Source: DALYLB01 sp964468345
Lineage (GTDB): Bacteria; Acidobacteriota; Blastocatellia; RBC074
Reading direction: 5' to 3'
Assembly: GCA_964468345.1 (NCBI GenBank)
Contig: CAYXVZ010000025.1
Span: 1 to 64,000, forward strand
Length of the DNA stretch: 64,000 nucleotides
Positions 34,829 to 43,511 of the stretch are shown piece by piece (position 1 is the first letter of the stretch; each line of letters opens with the position of its first letter). Below the pieces are notes generated by a model. The model was not told where the DNA came from and made no database searches. It saw only the letters and a program-made list of their open reading frames with translations. Both the position numbers and the translations under genes were made by a program.

Positions 34829-37462
34829 ATGTTCAGTCTGAAATCGGCGATGGCTCCGCTGGGGCTCGCAATCGCCTTGCCATTGGTGTGTCTTGCGCAG
34901 AATACGGTTGCCGAATTGCCGGGAAACTGGCCGATCCGCACGCCCAAATGGACGCAGGAAACGAAGACGTCCGGCCTGACGGGCACGGTGGAAGATCCAA
35001 CCGGCGCCGTCATTCCGAATGCCGCGGTGACGCTGACGGGAAAAACGAACGGCCAGGTCAAAAAAGTCGTGGCGGACGCGGCGGGCGGTTTCAGCATTTC
35101 GGACGTGCCCGCCGGCGATTACATTCTCAAGGCAAAGGCGGAAGGCTTCGAATCCGCGGAGCGGGAGCTGAAAGTCGGCGCGGGGCCGATGGCGCCGATT
35201 CAACTGCAACTTCGCATTGCAGCCAAGGGCGAAGAGGTTAATGTGAGCGGCAAGAGCCGCGATGAGGAAGATCGCATCACGCTCGATCGCAACGCCGATC
35301 GACTGACGCTCGATGAAGACCTGCTCAAATCGCTGCCGTCGAACGCCGACAATATTCTCGGCGTTGCGGGCAATTTCGTTTCGCCGGGAGCGCTCGGCGG
35401 CGAAGGCCTCACCATCAGCGTCGATGGCGTCGAATCGGGCGGATTGTCGCTGCCGGCCAATTCGATCAAACGGCTGCGCATCAATCGCAATCCCTATTCG
35501 GCCGAATTTCGCCGGCCGGGCAAGGCCCGCATCGAAGCGCAGACCGATGAAGGCTCGTTGCGGCGTTTTCGGGGAAGGTTCGCAATGTACGCGCGAAACT
35601 CCGCGTTCGATGCGCGCAATGCCTTTGCGCGGACGCGCCCCGACCTCGACCGAAAGCTGTTCGAAGCAAATCTATCCGGCCCGATTCTCGCGAAGCGGAT
35701 GGCCTTTCTGATCAGCGGCGAACGCCTGCTCAATGACGAAAGCGCGATCATCAATGCCCGCACCCTCGCCGGCCCGGTCGTGTCGAACGTCGTGACGCCC
35801 GAACGGCGAACCGGCTTTCTGGCCCGGTTGGAATATCGCCCCCGGGACAGCCACACGCTGTCGCTGCTGTACAACTATCGCGATCAGCTTGAAAGCAATC
35901 GCGGCATCGGCGGATTGCGCCTGGCCGAGCAGGCGATCAATACGCGGCAGCGAATCAACCGGCTGCAGTTCACCGATCGGCTGGTTCTTTCGCCCCGGCT
36001 GCTGAATGAATTTCGCGTTGTGGCGCAGCGTGAAAATCTGATTCGCGGCATGGCGGGCGCTTCGCCGGCGATCGTCGTCATCGGCGCCTTCACGGGCGGC
36101 CCGGCCGCGACCTTTCGAAAAGTCGATGAAACCTCCGTGCGCATTGTGGACATCGCAAGCTATGTGGCCGGCCGGCATTCGCTCAAATTCGGCGGCGAGT
36201 TTCGCCCGAATCGCATTGCTGCGACCGATCAATCGAATTTCGCGGGGACCTTCGAATTTTCGAGCCTCGATCAATTCGCGTCACAGCGGCCGTTTGTTTA
36301 TCGCATCAATCGCGGCCTGCCGCAGGTCCTGTTCTCGCAGAACGAAGTCGCCGGTTTCATTCAGGACGATTGGAAGCTGCGCCGCAATCTGAACGTCGTG
36401 TTCGGCGCCCGCTATCAATGGCAACAGAATCTGGAAGACCGGAACAATATCGCGCCGCGATTGTCTGTGGCCTATCAGCCGGGCGGCGATCAAAAGACCG
36501 TGATTCGCGCCGGCATCGGCATGTTTTATGAGCGCGTCGCCGAGGAAGTCACACAACGCGCCCGGCTTTATGACGGCGCGCGCATTCGCGAAACGGTGAT
36601 TGCCAATCCGTCCTTTCCGATTGCGTCGCAACCCGCGGGATCGCAACCGCCGCCCAGCCTCGTTCGCGTCGCTCCCAACCTGCGCGCGCCCTATCTGTGG
36701 CAGGCAGGCGTCAGCGTCGAGCGCGAACTGCGCAAGGGAACGCAACTCACCGTCGAATATCAGGCGCTCAACGGGCGCAAGCTGCTTCGCTCGCGCAATA
36801 TCAACGCGCCGCTGCCGTCGACGGGCCTTCGTTTCGATCCGGCATTCCTGAATATCAATCAGGTGGAATCCTCGGCGGCTTCGCGCGGGCATTCGCTGGG
36901 ACTGACCGTTCGCACACAGATCGGCAAGCGATTGCAGGCCATGGCGCAGTATGTTTATTCGCGGAACCGAAACGACACGAGCGGCCTGTTTTCCCTGCCG
37001 GCCAACAACTTCGATTTGCGGCCGGAATGGGGCCGCGCCGATTTCGATCAACGACATCGTTTTAATCTGACCGGCACGGCGATGCTGCCCGCCGATTTTC
37101 AAATCGGAACGATTGTGAGCTTCGGGTCGAGCCTGCCCTATGACATCACGACGGGTTTTGACGACAACCGCGATTCAGTGGCGAATGACCGGCCCGCGGG
37201 GGGGACGCGCAATCTGGGACGCGGCCCGAATCTGGCCAGAGTCGATCTGCGGCTGACGCGCGCGTTTCGCATTCCGCGCCTGCTCGACCGGGGCCGGGAT
37301 TCGACATCGAACAACCTCGAATTCAGCATAGACATTTTCAATCTTTTCAATCGGGTCAATTTCAATAATTTCATCGGCGCGCAGAGCTCGCCCTTCTTCG
37401 GACGGGCCGCCGCCGCGGCCGAAGCGCGGGCATTGCAGTTTTCGAGCCGGTATAAGTTTTAA
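34829..37462 (+). CDS. short Oar-like outer membrane protein
   Basis: An 877-residue TonB-dependent receptor-like protein. Signal peptide at about 1-21 (LGLAIALPLVCLAQ); carboxypeptidase-regulatory domain at about 50-130 (LTGTVEDPTGAVIPNAAVTLTG, SISDVPAGDYILKAKAEGFE); a plug-like region (about 150-240, EGLTISVDGVESGGLSLPANSIKRLRINRNPYSAEF); then a barrel ending in SSRYKF with C-terminal Phe. It is smaller than the 1228-residue protein at 3998 and clearly diverged. It begins 42 bases after the exporter stop and ends 40 bases before the sigma factor gene, so it could belong to either unit. The start has a CCGGAG site. A CGATAACTTCTC motif lies at 34802-34813. Confidence 0.83.
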   Translation: MFSLKSAMAPLGLAIALPLVCLAQNTVAELPGNWPIRTPKWTQETKTSGLTGTVEDPTGAVIPNAAVTLTGKTNGQVKKVVADAAGGFSISDVPAGDYILKAKAEGFESAERELKVGAGPMAPIQLQLRIAAKGEEVNVSGKSRDEEDRITLDRNADRLTLDEDLLKSLPSNADNILGVAGNFVSPGALGGEGLTISVDGVESGGLSLPANSIKRLRINRNPYSAEFRRPGKARIEAQTDEGSLRRFRGRFAMYARNSAFDARNAFARTRPDLDRKLFEANLSGPILAKRMAFLISGERLLNDESAIINARTLAGPVVSNVVTPERRTGFLARLEYRPRDSHTLSLLYNYRDQLESNRGIGGLRLAEQAINTRQRINRLQFTDRLVLSPRLLNEFRVVAQRENLIRGMAGASPAIVVIGAFTGGPAATFRKVDETSVRIVDIASYVAGRHSLKFGGEFRPNRIAATDQSNFAGTFEFSSLDQFASQRPFVYRINRGLPQVLFSQNEVAGFIQDDWKLRRNLNVVFGARYQWQQNLEDRNNIAPRLSVAYQPGGDQKTVIRAGIGMFYERVAEEVTQRARLYDGARIRETVIANPSFPIASQPAGSQPPPSLVRVAPNLRAPYLWQAGVSVERELRKGTQLTVEYQALNGRKLLRSRNINAPLPSTGLRFDPAFLNINQVESSAASRGHSLGLTVRTQIGKRLQAMAQYVYSRNRNDTSGLFSLPANNFDLRPEWGRADFDQRHRFNLTGTAMLPADFQIGTIVSFGSSLPYDITTGFDDNRDSVANDRPAGGTRNLGRGPNLARVDLRLTRAFRIPRLLDRGRDSTSNNLEFSIDIFNLFNRVNFNNFIGAQSSPFFGRAAAAAEARALQFSSRYKF

Positions 37463-37502
37463 CGATTGACATCATGACGCGACCTTACCTATCGTACCGT
37501 CC

Positions 37503-38084
37503 ATGACGGACTATATAGGTCTCTCTGATGCCGAGTTGATTTCAATGTGCCTCAAGCAGGATGCCGGTGCATGGGAAGCCCTGATTCAGAGATACCACAG
37601 GCTCATCACTTCCATCACATTCAAATTCGCCCTTACGGCCGAAGACGCCGCCGATATTTATCAACTGGTGTGCATGCGGCTCTATCAGCAGATGGCGGGG
37701 CTGCGAAAACAGGAAAAGCTCAGTTCCTGGGTGATCACCGTCACGGTCCGCGAATGCTGGAAGCTGAAGAAACACCCCCTGCTGACGAACTCCCTCGATG
37801 CCCAGGCCGAGGCGGTCGGTTTTGAGCTGGCCGATGAACGAACGGTGCCGTTCGACGAATCGCTGGTCCTGATCGAAAAGCAGCACCAGATTCGGCGCGC
37901 GATGGAGCTCTTGCCTGAAAATTGCCGTCGCATGCTCGAAATGCTGTTCTTCGAAGACGAGCCTGCCTCCTATACCGAAATCAGCCAGCGGCTCGGGACG
38001 CCGGTCCCCAGCATTGGGCCGACCCGGGCCCGGTGCCTGGAAAAAATGAAACAATCCCTCAAGACCGTCGGCTTTTTACGCTGA
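37503..38084 (+). CDS. ECF sigma factor
   Basis: A 193-residue RNA polymerase sigma factor of the extracytoplasmic-function type, with only regions 2 and 4. Region 2 covers about 20-95 (GAWEALIQRYHRLITSITFKF, EDAADIYQLVCMRLYQQMAGLRKQEKLSSWVITVTVRECWKLKK). Region 4 covers about 125-190 (IRRAMELLPENCRRMLEMLFFEDEPASYTEISQRLGTP-SIGPTRARCLEKMKQSL), with the helix-turn-helix at the end. The next gene encodes a probable anti-sigma factor, followed by the TPR-CHAT and subtilase genes, which it most likely controls. It may also drive its own promoter; a weak TTGACA box is seen at 37466-37471 upstream of the start. Confidence 0.9.
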   Translation: MTDYIGLSDAELISMCLKQDAGAWEALIQRYHRLITSITFKFALTAEDAADIYQLVCMRLYQQMAGLRKQEKLSSWVITVTVRECWKLKKHPLLTNSLDAQAEAVGFELADERTVPFDESLVLIEKQHQIRRAMELLPENCRRMLEMLFFEDEPASYTEISQRLGTPVPSIGPTRARCLEKMKQSLKTVGFLR

Positions 38085-38182
38085 CAATGTATTTTTTTCC
38101 CGTACCTGGCTCACTCATATGCCGGCCGGAAGGAGTGTCTTCGGCTTGCGCCCATGTCCAGCAACCCATGGAGCTTCTGATT

Positions 38183-38818
38183 ATGAAATGTCCTTCGATT
38201 GATCGATGGCTGAGCTACACACAAAATCTGCTGCCCGAAGCCGATAAAGCTTTAATGTTCACGCACCTGCAGGAAGGGTGCGGAAATTGCAAAGAGAACC
38301 TGCAGTGGTTGGATGAGGTCGGGCGGGTGGCCCGGCAGGATCGATCATTTTTACTCCCCGAAGAAACCGTAAAAGGCATGGTGGCATGGTTCCGGTCGCA
38401 ACCGGCGCCGGCTGGCGGCAAGCTGCGCCAACTGGTGGCAAGCCTGCTTTTTGACAGTGTTTTGCCGCTTCGCGAAGCCGCCGTTCGAAACGATTCAGCG
38501 GCATCCGTGCAGGCGGCCAGCCGGCAAATGTTGTTTCAGACGGAAGGCTACGACATCGATCTTCGGTTCGAGTCCCTCGAAACGAGTCAGCAGGAAGACC
38601 TGCTCGGGCAGATTGTGTCTCAGGCGGAGCCGATTCCGGCTACAGAAACCGTGACAGTGCGCTTGTTGCAGGAAGAAGGGGAGAGCGCGATGGTTGAAGC
38701 GGATGCCTCGGGATTTTTCCGATTCGCGGGGATTTCCTCGGGCGTTTACGATCTGAAAATTGAGATGGCGGACGTCGAGATCCTGCTCAGCGAGATTCCA
38801 ACCGCGCGGAAGAAATAA
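38183..38818 (+). CDS. zinc-binding anti-sigma-like protein
   Basis: A 211-residue protein. The N-terminal part (about 10-45, DRWLSYTQNLLPEADKALMFTHLQEGCGNCKENLQWL) carries an H-x4-C-x2-C pattern as in zinc-binding anti-sigma domains (HLQEGCGNC). No transmembrane helix follows, so unlike most anti-sigma factors it should be soluble. The C-terminal third (about 160-205, VRLLQEEGESAMVEADASGFFRFAGISSGVYDLKI) looks like a small beta-sandwich of carboxypeptidase-regulatory or prealbumin type, a plausible sensing or docking part. The frame opens at 37922 inside the sigma gene; the ATG at 38183 follows a GGAG site. Position directly after a sigma gene supports the call; binding to that sigma factor is inference. 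Confidence 0.72.
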   Translation: MKCPSIDRWLSYTQNLLPEADKALMFTHLQEGCGNCKENLQWLDEVGRVARQDRSFLLPEETVKGMVAWFRSQPAPAGGKLRQLVASLLFDSVLPLREAAVRNDSAASVQAASRQMLFQTEGYDIDLRFESLETSQQEDLLGQIVSQAEPIPATETVTVRLLQEEGESAMVEADASGFFRFAGISSGVYDLKIEMADVEILLSEIPTARKK

Positions 38819-38843
38819 TTCAGAAGTTGTTGCTGCATCCCGA

Positions 38844-41702
38844 ATGAAAATGGAAGTGACAAATAAATCGACGATACCCGAACTGGTTCACAGGCTGATC
38901 GATGCTTATCTTGGGACCGCGAACCAGGCGGCGGTCCCGAAGGGGGATATCGATTATCCGCTGATGGAGCAGTTCAAACGGGAAGTCGATCAATGGATTC
39001 GATCGGACGCGCGCCGCGCGCTGCAGATCGCGGAACTGGCCGAGTCGCTTTCGAAAAAGGCGAGCGACCCGCGCGCCCGCGCGCTGGGAGCGCGGATGCG
39101 GGCGATGGCGCTGCACGTGCAGAGCCGATATGCCGAAGCATTGGAATCTTATGAACAGGCGCGGTCACTCTATGCCGCCGCCGGTTGCGATGTGGATCGG
39201 GCGCGCGTGGAGCGCGCGATGGTGGATGCCTGCATTTATCTGGGCGGCTATGATGACGCGCTTCGGCTGGCCGAGCAGGCGCGCGAAGTGTTCACGCGGC
39301 ATCATGAAACGCTGCTGCTGGCGCAGCTCGAATCGAATGCCGGCAATATTTATCACCGGCTCGATCGCAATCTGGAGGCGCTGGCCTGTTATGACCGCGC
39401 CGACCGCGAATTTGCGGCGCTGGATGACCGCGACGGCCTGGCCCGCGTTTCCTTCAATCGCGCGAACGTCTATTGCAATCTCGACGATTATCAGCAGGCC
39501 GAAATTCTTTACCAGCGCGCTTACGATCTGCATACGGAACTGGAAAATCCGACCGGAGCCATGCAGGCCCGCTATAGTCTCGGGTACCTGCATTTTCTCC
39601 GCGGCGCTTATCACCAGGCGATGCGAATCCTGGCCGAGGTGCGCATCGAGGCGATTCAACTCGGCGACGAACAGACGGCCGCGCTCTGCATTCTGGATCT
39701 GGCAGAAATTTACCTGCAGCTCAACGTGCTCGATGACGCCGCGACGCTCGCGACGGATGCGCGGCGCCTGTTTGAGCGGCTGGAGATGCGTTATGAAGCC
39801 GCCCGCGCGCTGACCTTTTTGGGCATTGCCAGCCTGCGGCAGGAAAAGCTGGCGGATGCGGAGCGCGCTTTCATCGAGGCGCGAAAGGAATTCGAGGCCG
39901 AGGGCAACCAGGTTCACCTGGGAATGATCAGCCTTCACCAGGCCGAGATGCATCTGTTTCGCGAAGATTGGCTGCAGGCGAAGGCGCTGGCGGCCGAGGC
40001 GCGAGAGATATTCGGCCGGCAGCAGTTGCGCGCCCGCGCGTGCGCGGCGCAGATCGTGGAAGCCCGCGCCCTGCTCGGCAGCGGCGACCGTTCGCGCGAG
40101 CAATGCGAAACCATCGAGGCCTTGTGCGGCGAACTGGATCTGCACTGGCTCAAGGTGCAGGCGCATGAATTGCTCGGCGATGTCGCGCTGGCGGAAGGTC
40201 AGGCGGCGAATGCTTATGAGCAATACGCAGCGTCGATCGCCTGCATCGAACAGATCCGCAGCAGCATTCGCGTCGACGAGTTCCGCAGCGCCTTTTTCCG
40301 CGACAAGCTGCGCGTCTATGAAAAACTAATCAGTCTTTGCCTCGACGAACAAACGCCGCACCGCCAGGCCGAAGCCTTTTATTATCTGGAAGCTTCCAAA
40401 TCCCGCACGCTCGTCGATCTTCTGGTCAATGAGATCGGCATGATGCCCGAGGCCGCCAGCCCGCAGGCCGCCGAACTCCATCGCCGCTGGAAAGAGCTTC
40501 GCGAAAAGCTGCACTGGCACTACAACAAAAGCAATCGCATCGAATCGCAGGGAAAAAGCCGTCTGCTCGGCGCCGATGAACGCGCGCGGCATGAGATTGC
40601 CTCGTGCGAGCAGGAGCTGTCTGCCCTGATGCGACAGTTGCAATACCAGGATCCGCATTTCCAGTGGTTGAAAAAACATTCGGGCATCACGGTCGAGGAA
40701 CTGCGCGGCCTGCTCGATGAGGATGAAATCGTCCTCGAGTATTATTTCGATCGGAACCAACTCGAAATCTTCGTGATCGATTGGCATTCGTTGTGCGTCC
40801 GGACAGGACCGGTCGATGTGCAAGCCATCGGCGAACTGGTCCAAAAGCTTCGCTTCCAACTGAACCGATTCCAATACGGTTCGACCTATGTCGCGGCGCA
40901 CGCGGCCCGCATGCTCAGGGAAGCGCGCGAATGCCTTCATCAATTATGGCAGGCCTTGATAGCGCCCGTGGCGGATTTGCTGCGCGAGAGAAAGCTGATC
41001 ATCGTCCCTTTCGGCGGACTTCACAACGTGCCTTTTCAGGCGCTCTATGACGGCGAACGTTATCTGATCGAAACCAATGAGCTGACGCAGATGCCCAGCG
41101 CGCAGCTTTTGAAATCCTGCTCCATCCCGGCGTCGAGGAATTATGAGCATGCCCTGCTCATCGGAGCGGCCGATGAAATTGCGCCCCAGATCACCCAGGA
41201 AACCCAGGCCATTCGCAACATCTTTCCCGAAGCCCGCTGTTTTCTCGGCGAAGAGGCGACCGGCGAGGCGCTGCTGCGGCACGCCGGTGAAAGCGATATT
41301 CTTCATATCGCCAGCCATGCCGTCTTCCGGCAAGACAATCCGATGTTTTCCGCGTTCAAGCTGGCCGATAAATGGCTCAATTTCTATGACATCTGCGGAC
41401 TGAAACTGCCTGCCTCGCTGGTCACGCTCAGCGGTTGCAGCACAGGAACGAGCCGGATCTCCGCCGGCGATGAGCTGTTGGGATTGGCCCGCGGTTTTCT
41501 CACCGCCGGCGCGGATTCGCTGGTGGTCAGCTTGTGGGAAGTCGATGACGTCGCGACGGCCCGGCTGATGACCAGCTTTTACCAGCAATTACGATGCGGA
41601 AAAAACGCCGCCGCCGCCCTGCGGCGCGCCGTCATCGAGATCCAGGGAATTCACGAACACCCGTATTATTGGGCCCCGTTCGTGCTGATTTCCCGAATCT
41701 GA
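38844..41702 (+). CDS. TPR-CHAT protein (caspase-like protease)
   Basis: A 952-residue protein without signal peptide. Residues about 60-480 are TPRs (YAEALESYEQARSLYAAAG, LLLAQLESNAGNIYHRLDRNLEALACYDRADREFAAL, DDYQQAEILYQRAYDLHTELENP, GAMQARYSLGYLHFLRGAYHQAMRIL). A coiled linker follows, then a CHAT domain at about 660-952 (LIIVPFGGLHNVPFQALYDGERYLIE, ILHIASHAVF, VTLSGCSTGTSRISAGDELLGLARGFLTAGADSLVVSLWEVDD). The clan CD protease dyad is intact: His825 and Cys865. CHAT proteases cut partner proteins after a signal; the TPR part usually binds it. The start at 38844 is preferred over the earlier frame. It is followed after 49 bases by a subtilase gene, a possible substrate or partner. Confidence 0.93.
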   Translation: MKMEVTNKSTIPELVHRLIDAYLGTANQAAVPKGDIDYPLMEQFKREVDQWIRSDARRALQIAELAESLSKKASDPRARALGARMRAMALHVQSRYAEALESYEQARSLYAAAGCDVDRARVERAMVDACIYLGGYDDALRLAEQAREVFTRHHETLLLAQLESNAGNIYHRLDRNLEALACYDRADREFAALDDRDGLARVSFNRANVYCNLDDYQQAEILYQRAYDLHTELENPTGAMQARYSLGYLHFLRGAYHQAMRILAEVRIEAIQLGDEQTAALCILDLAEIYLQLNVLDDAATLATDARRLFERLEMRYEAARALTFLGIASLRQEKLADAERAFIEARKEFEAEGNQVHLGMISLHQAEMHLFREDWLQAKALAAEAREIFGRQQLRARACAAQIVEARALLGSGDRSREQCETIEALCGELDLHWLKVQAHELLGDVALAEGQAANAYEQYAASIACIEQIRSSIRVDEFRSAFFRDKLRVYEKLISLCLDEQTPHRQAEAFYYLEASKSRTLVDLLVNEIGMMPEAASPQAAELHRRWKELREKLHWHYNKSNRIESQGKSRLLGADERARHEIASCEQELSALMRQLQYQDPHFQWLKKHSGITVEELRGLLDEDEIVLEYYFDRNQLEIFVIDWHSLCVRTGPVDVQAIGELVQKLRFQLNRFQYGSTYVAAHAARMLREARECLHQLWQALIAPVADLLRERKLIIVPFGGLHNVPFQALYDGERYLIETNELTQMPSAQLLKSCSIPASRNYEHALLIGAADEIAPQITQETQAIRNIFPEARCFLGEEATGEALLRHAGESDILHIASHAVFRQDNPMFSAFKLADKWLNFYDICGLKLPASLVTLSGCSTGTSRISAGDELLGLARGFLTAGADSLVVSLWEVDDVATARLMTSFYQQLRCGKNAAAALRRAVIEIQGIHEHPYYWAPFVLISRI

Positions 41703-41751
41703 CAAGCAGGCGAAGACTCCCCCGACTTGCGTTTGCAAAGGAGATCGATTC

Positions 41752-42993
41752 ATGACACAGAGAATGTTACAGACCTGCTTTCTTCTTGCGATATTCCTTT
41801 TCTGGGTTGGATTCAACGAAGCCGGCGTGAAAACGCTCGCCTCGAAAGGCGCCAAAACTCCTGGCGCGCCGGATAGCTATCGCGCCGGCGAAGTGGTTGT
41901 GGGCATGGTTGCCGGCGGAGACGTGCAGGCGCTGGTCGCCCGGCACGATATGACGATCAAGGACCGCATCCCGGGGACCGATCAATGGTTGTTGGCGACG
42001 CCCCGGACGGTCGAGGAAACGCTCACACGTCTCGCAACCGAAACCAGCGTGCTTTTCGCGGGGCCAAACAACAACTTTCGTCATGCCGAAATTCGCCAGC
42101 GCAGCCAGGCATTCATCGATCAGCGCAGCCAGGCGTTCATCGATGGCCAGTCGCCGGTCGATTTTTACGGCCAGCCCTCGCTTCCTCGATTGCATCTGGC
42201 TGAAGCGCATCAGATCAGCATGGGCTCCGGCGTTCGCGTCGCCGTGATCGATACCGGCATCGACTTTGCGCATCCGGCCTTCGCGGGACGGATTCTCTCG
42301 CCATATTACGATTTTCTCGACAACGATCCCGATCCGCAGGAAATGTTGGGAGGCGCCGGCTCGGGCCACGGAACTTTCGTCGCCGGCCTGGTCGCGCTAG
42401 CCGCGCCGGGCGCGATGATTATGCCCCTGCGCGCGTTCGGCCCCGACGGCAGCGGAAACACCTTCGACATCGCCCGCGCCATTCGTTACGCCGCCGATAA
42501 TGGCGCCCAGATCATCAATATGAGCTTCGGCCTGCTCGGCCGCGATGCGATGATCGAAGATGCGCTTTCCTATGCCTATGAGCGCGTCTATATGGTTGCG
42601 GCGGCGGGGAACGACAACCAGTACGCCATTCATTTTCCGGGCGCGCGATCGAGCAAGACGCTCAGCGTGACTTCGACCGATCACCTCGACCTTCGGGCGC
42701 CCTTTTCGAATTATCATCGCGATATTCATGTTTCCGCGCCGGGCGTCGACCTGTTTAGCGCCTATCCCGGAAAACGCTGGGCGCGTTGGAGCGGCACTTC
42801 TTTTTCCACCGCTCTCGTCACGGGCGAAGCTGCCCTCGTGCTGCGCCTGAATCCTTCGCTCGGCCGCAAGGATCTAAATGAGATTCTCACTAATGCCGGC
42901 GTCAATATCGATGGCCTGAATCCCGGTTTTGCCCGAACCCTCGGCGAGGTCCGCATCGACTTCCTCTCGGCGGTTCGAAGGGCGCGGGAATAA
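41752..42993 (+). CDS. subtilisin-like (S8) serine protease
   Basis: A 413-residue S8 family protease. An N-terminal hydrophobic segment (MLQTCFLLAIFLFWVGF) suggests export or membrane anchoring. A pro-domain occupies about 40-150 (YRAGEVVVGMVAGGDVQALVARHDMTI), and the catalytic domain runs from 160: Asp167 in VAVIDTGID, His206 in GSGHGTFVAG, Ser350 in SGTSFSTALV, and the oxyanion Asn in VAAAGNDN. The triad is intact. The pro-domain contains a direct duplication of eight residues (QRSQAFID at 116-123 and 124-131). A strong AAAGGAG site precedes the start. Last gene of the sigma-CHAT operon. Confidence 0.93.
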   Translation: MTQRMLQTCFLLAIFLFWVGFNEAGVKTLASKGAKTPGAPDSYRAGEVVVGMVAGGDVQALVARHDMTIKDRIPGTDQWLLATPRTVEETLTRLATETSVLFAGPNNNFRHAEIRQRSQAFIDQRSQAFIDGQSPVDFYGQPSLPRLHLAEAHQISMGSGVRVAVIDTGIDFAHPAFAGRILSPYYDFLDNDPDPQEMLGGAGSGHGTFVAGLVALAAPGAMIMPLRAFGPDGSGNTFDIARAIRYAADNGAQIINMSFGLLGRDAMIEDALSYAYERVYMVAAAGNDNQYAIHFPGARSSKTLSVTSTDHLDLRAPFSNYHRDIHVSAPGVDLFSAYPGKRWARWSGTSFSTALVTGEAALVLRLNPSLGRKDLNEILTNAGVNIDGLNPGFARTLGEVRIDFLSAVRRARE

Positions 42994-43511
42994 GCCGATT
43001 TCCCCCCGGATCGCCGGCGGAAATCGGATTATGGATCAAAATTTAGAAAATAGGGTCTTGAGCATGACTCCGCCTCTTTAGTATATTGAGACATCACGAA
43101 CACACACGCAGTATGTGCTCCGACATAATGCATCCCGTCAAGATCGTGTAATTTGAAACCTCGAATAATTCAGATTACATCCATCGCTTTTTCAATCAAC
43201 AGCAACGATCCCGTCTCATTGGTTAGCACGGGCTTAGACTGACATGTACCTGTCTGGAATCTGTCCGATCGCGTCTGTGGGGACCGACGATCGGGATCAG
43301 GAGATGCGTCTATTGCTGTCGCTTGATGCCCGGATACTCGCCGTTGCCACCTGATGTGTTCGAATCTCACCTTCGAGCCTTCCTTCATATATTCATAGAC
43401 TTTTTGTCGACGCACGTATCAGCTGCCCCGCCACGATACCTGTTGTGCCCTCTGTACCAATCGTGTTTGAACAATCGAATCGAAAAAAACAACTGAGAAG
43501 AAGAGACAATA
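42994..43511. other. 518-base intergenic region
   Basis: No credible gene on either strand. It begins with a hairpin (42995-43027) after the subtilase stop and then becomes AT-rich, with runs such as AAAATTTAGAAAATA at about 43038 that could hold the promoter for the glycosyltransferase at 43512. No dispersed repeat of the kinds seen elsewhere is present, which is unusual in this window. Confidence 0.55.
42995..43027 (+). terminator. possible terminator hairpin after the protease gene
   Basis: CCGATTTCC at 42995-43003 pairs with GGAAATCGG at 43019-43027, a nine-base stem directly after the stop codon. There is no T-run after it, so efficiency is uncertain. Confidence 0.4.

Noticed and set aside
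42994..43511. Possible riboswitch or small RNA in the long gap before the second GT4 gene
   Set aside because: Apart from one short hairpin after the protease stop I found no conserved structure or known aptamer pattern.
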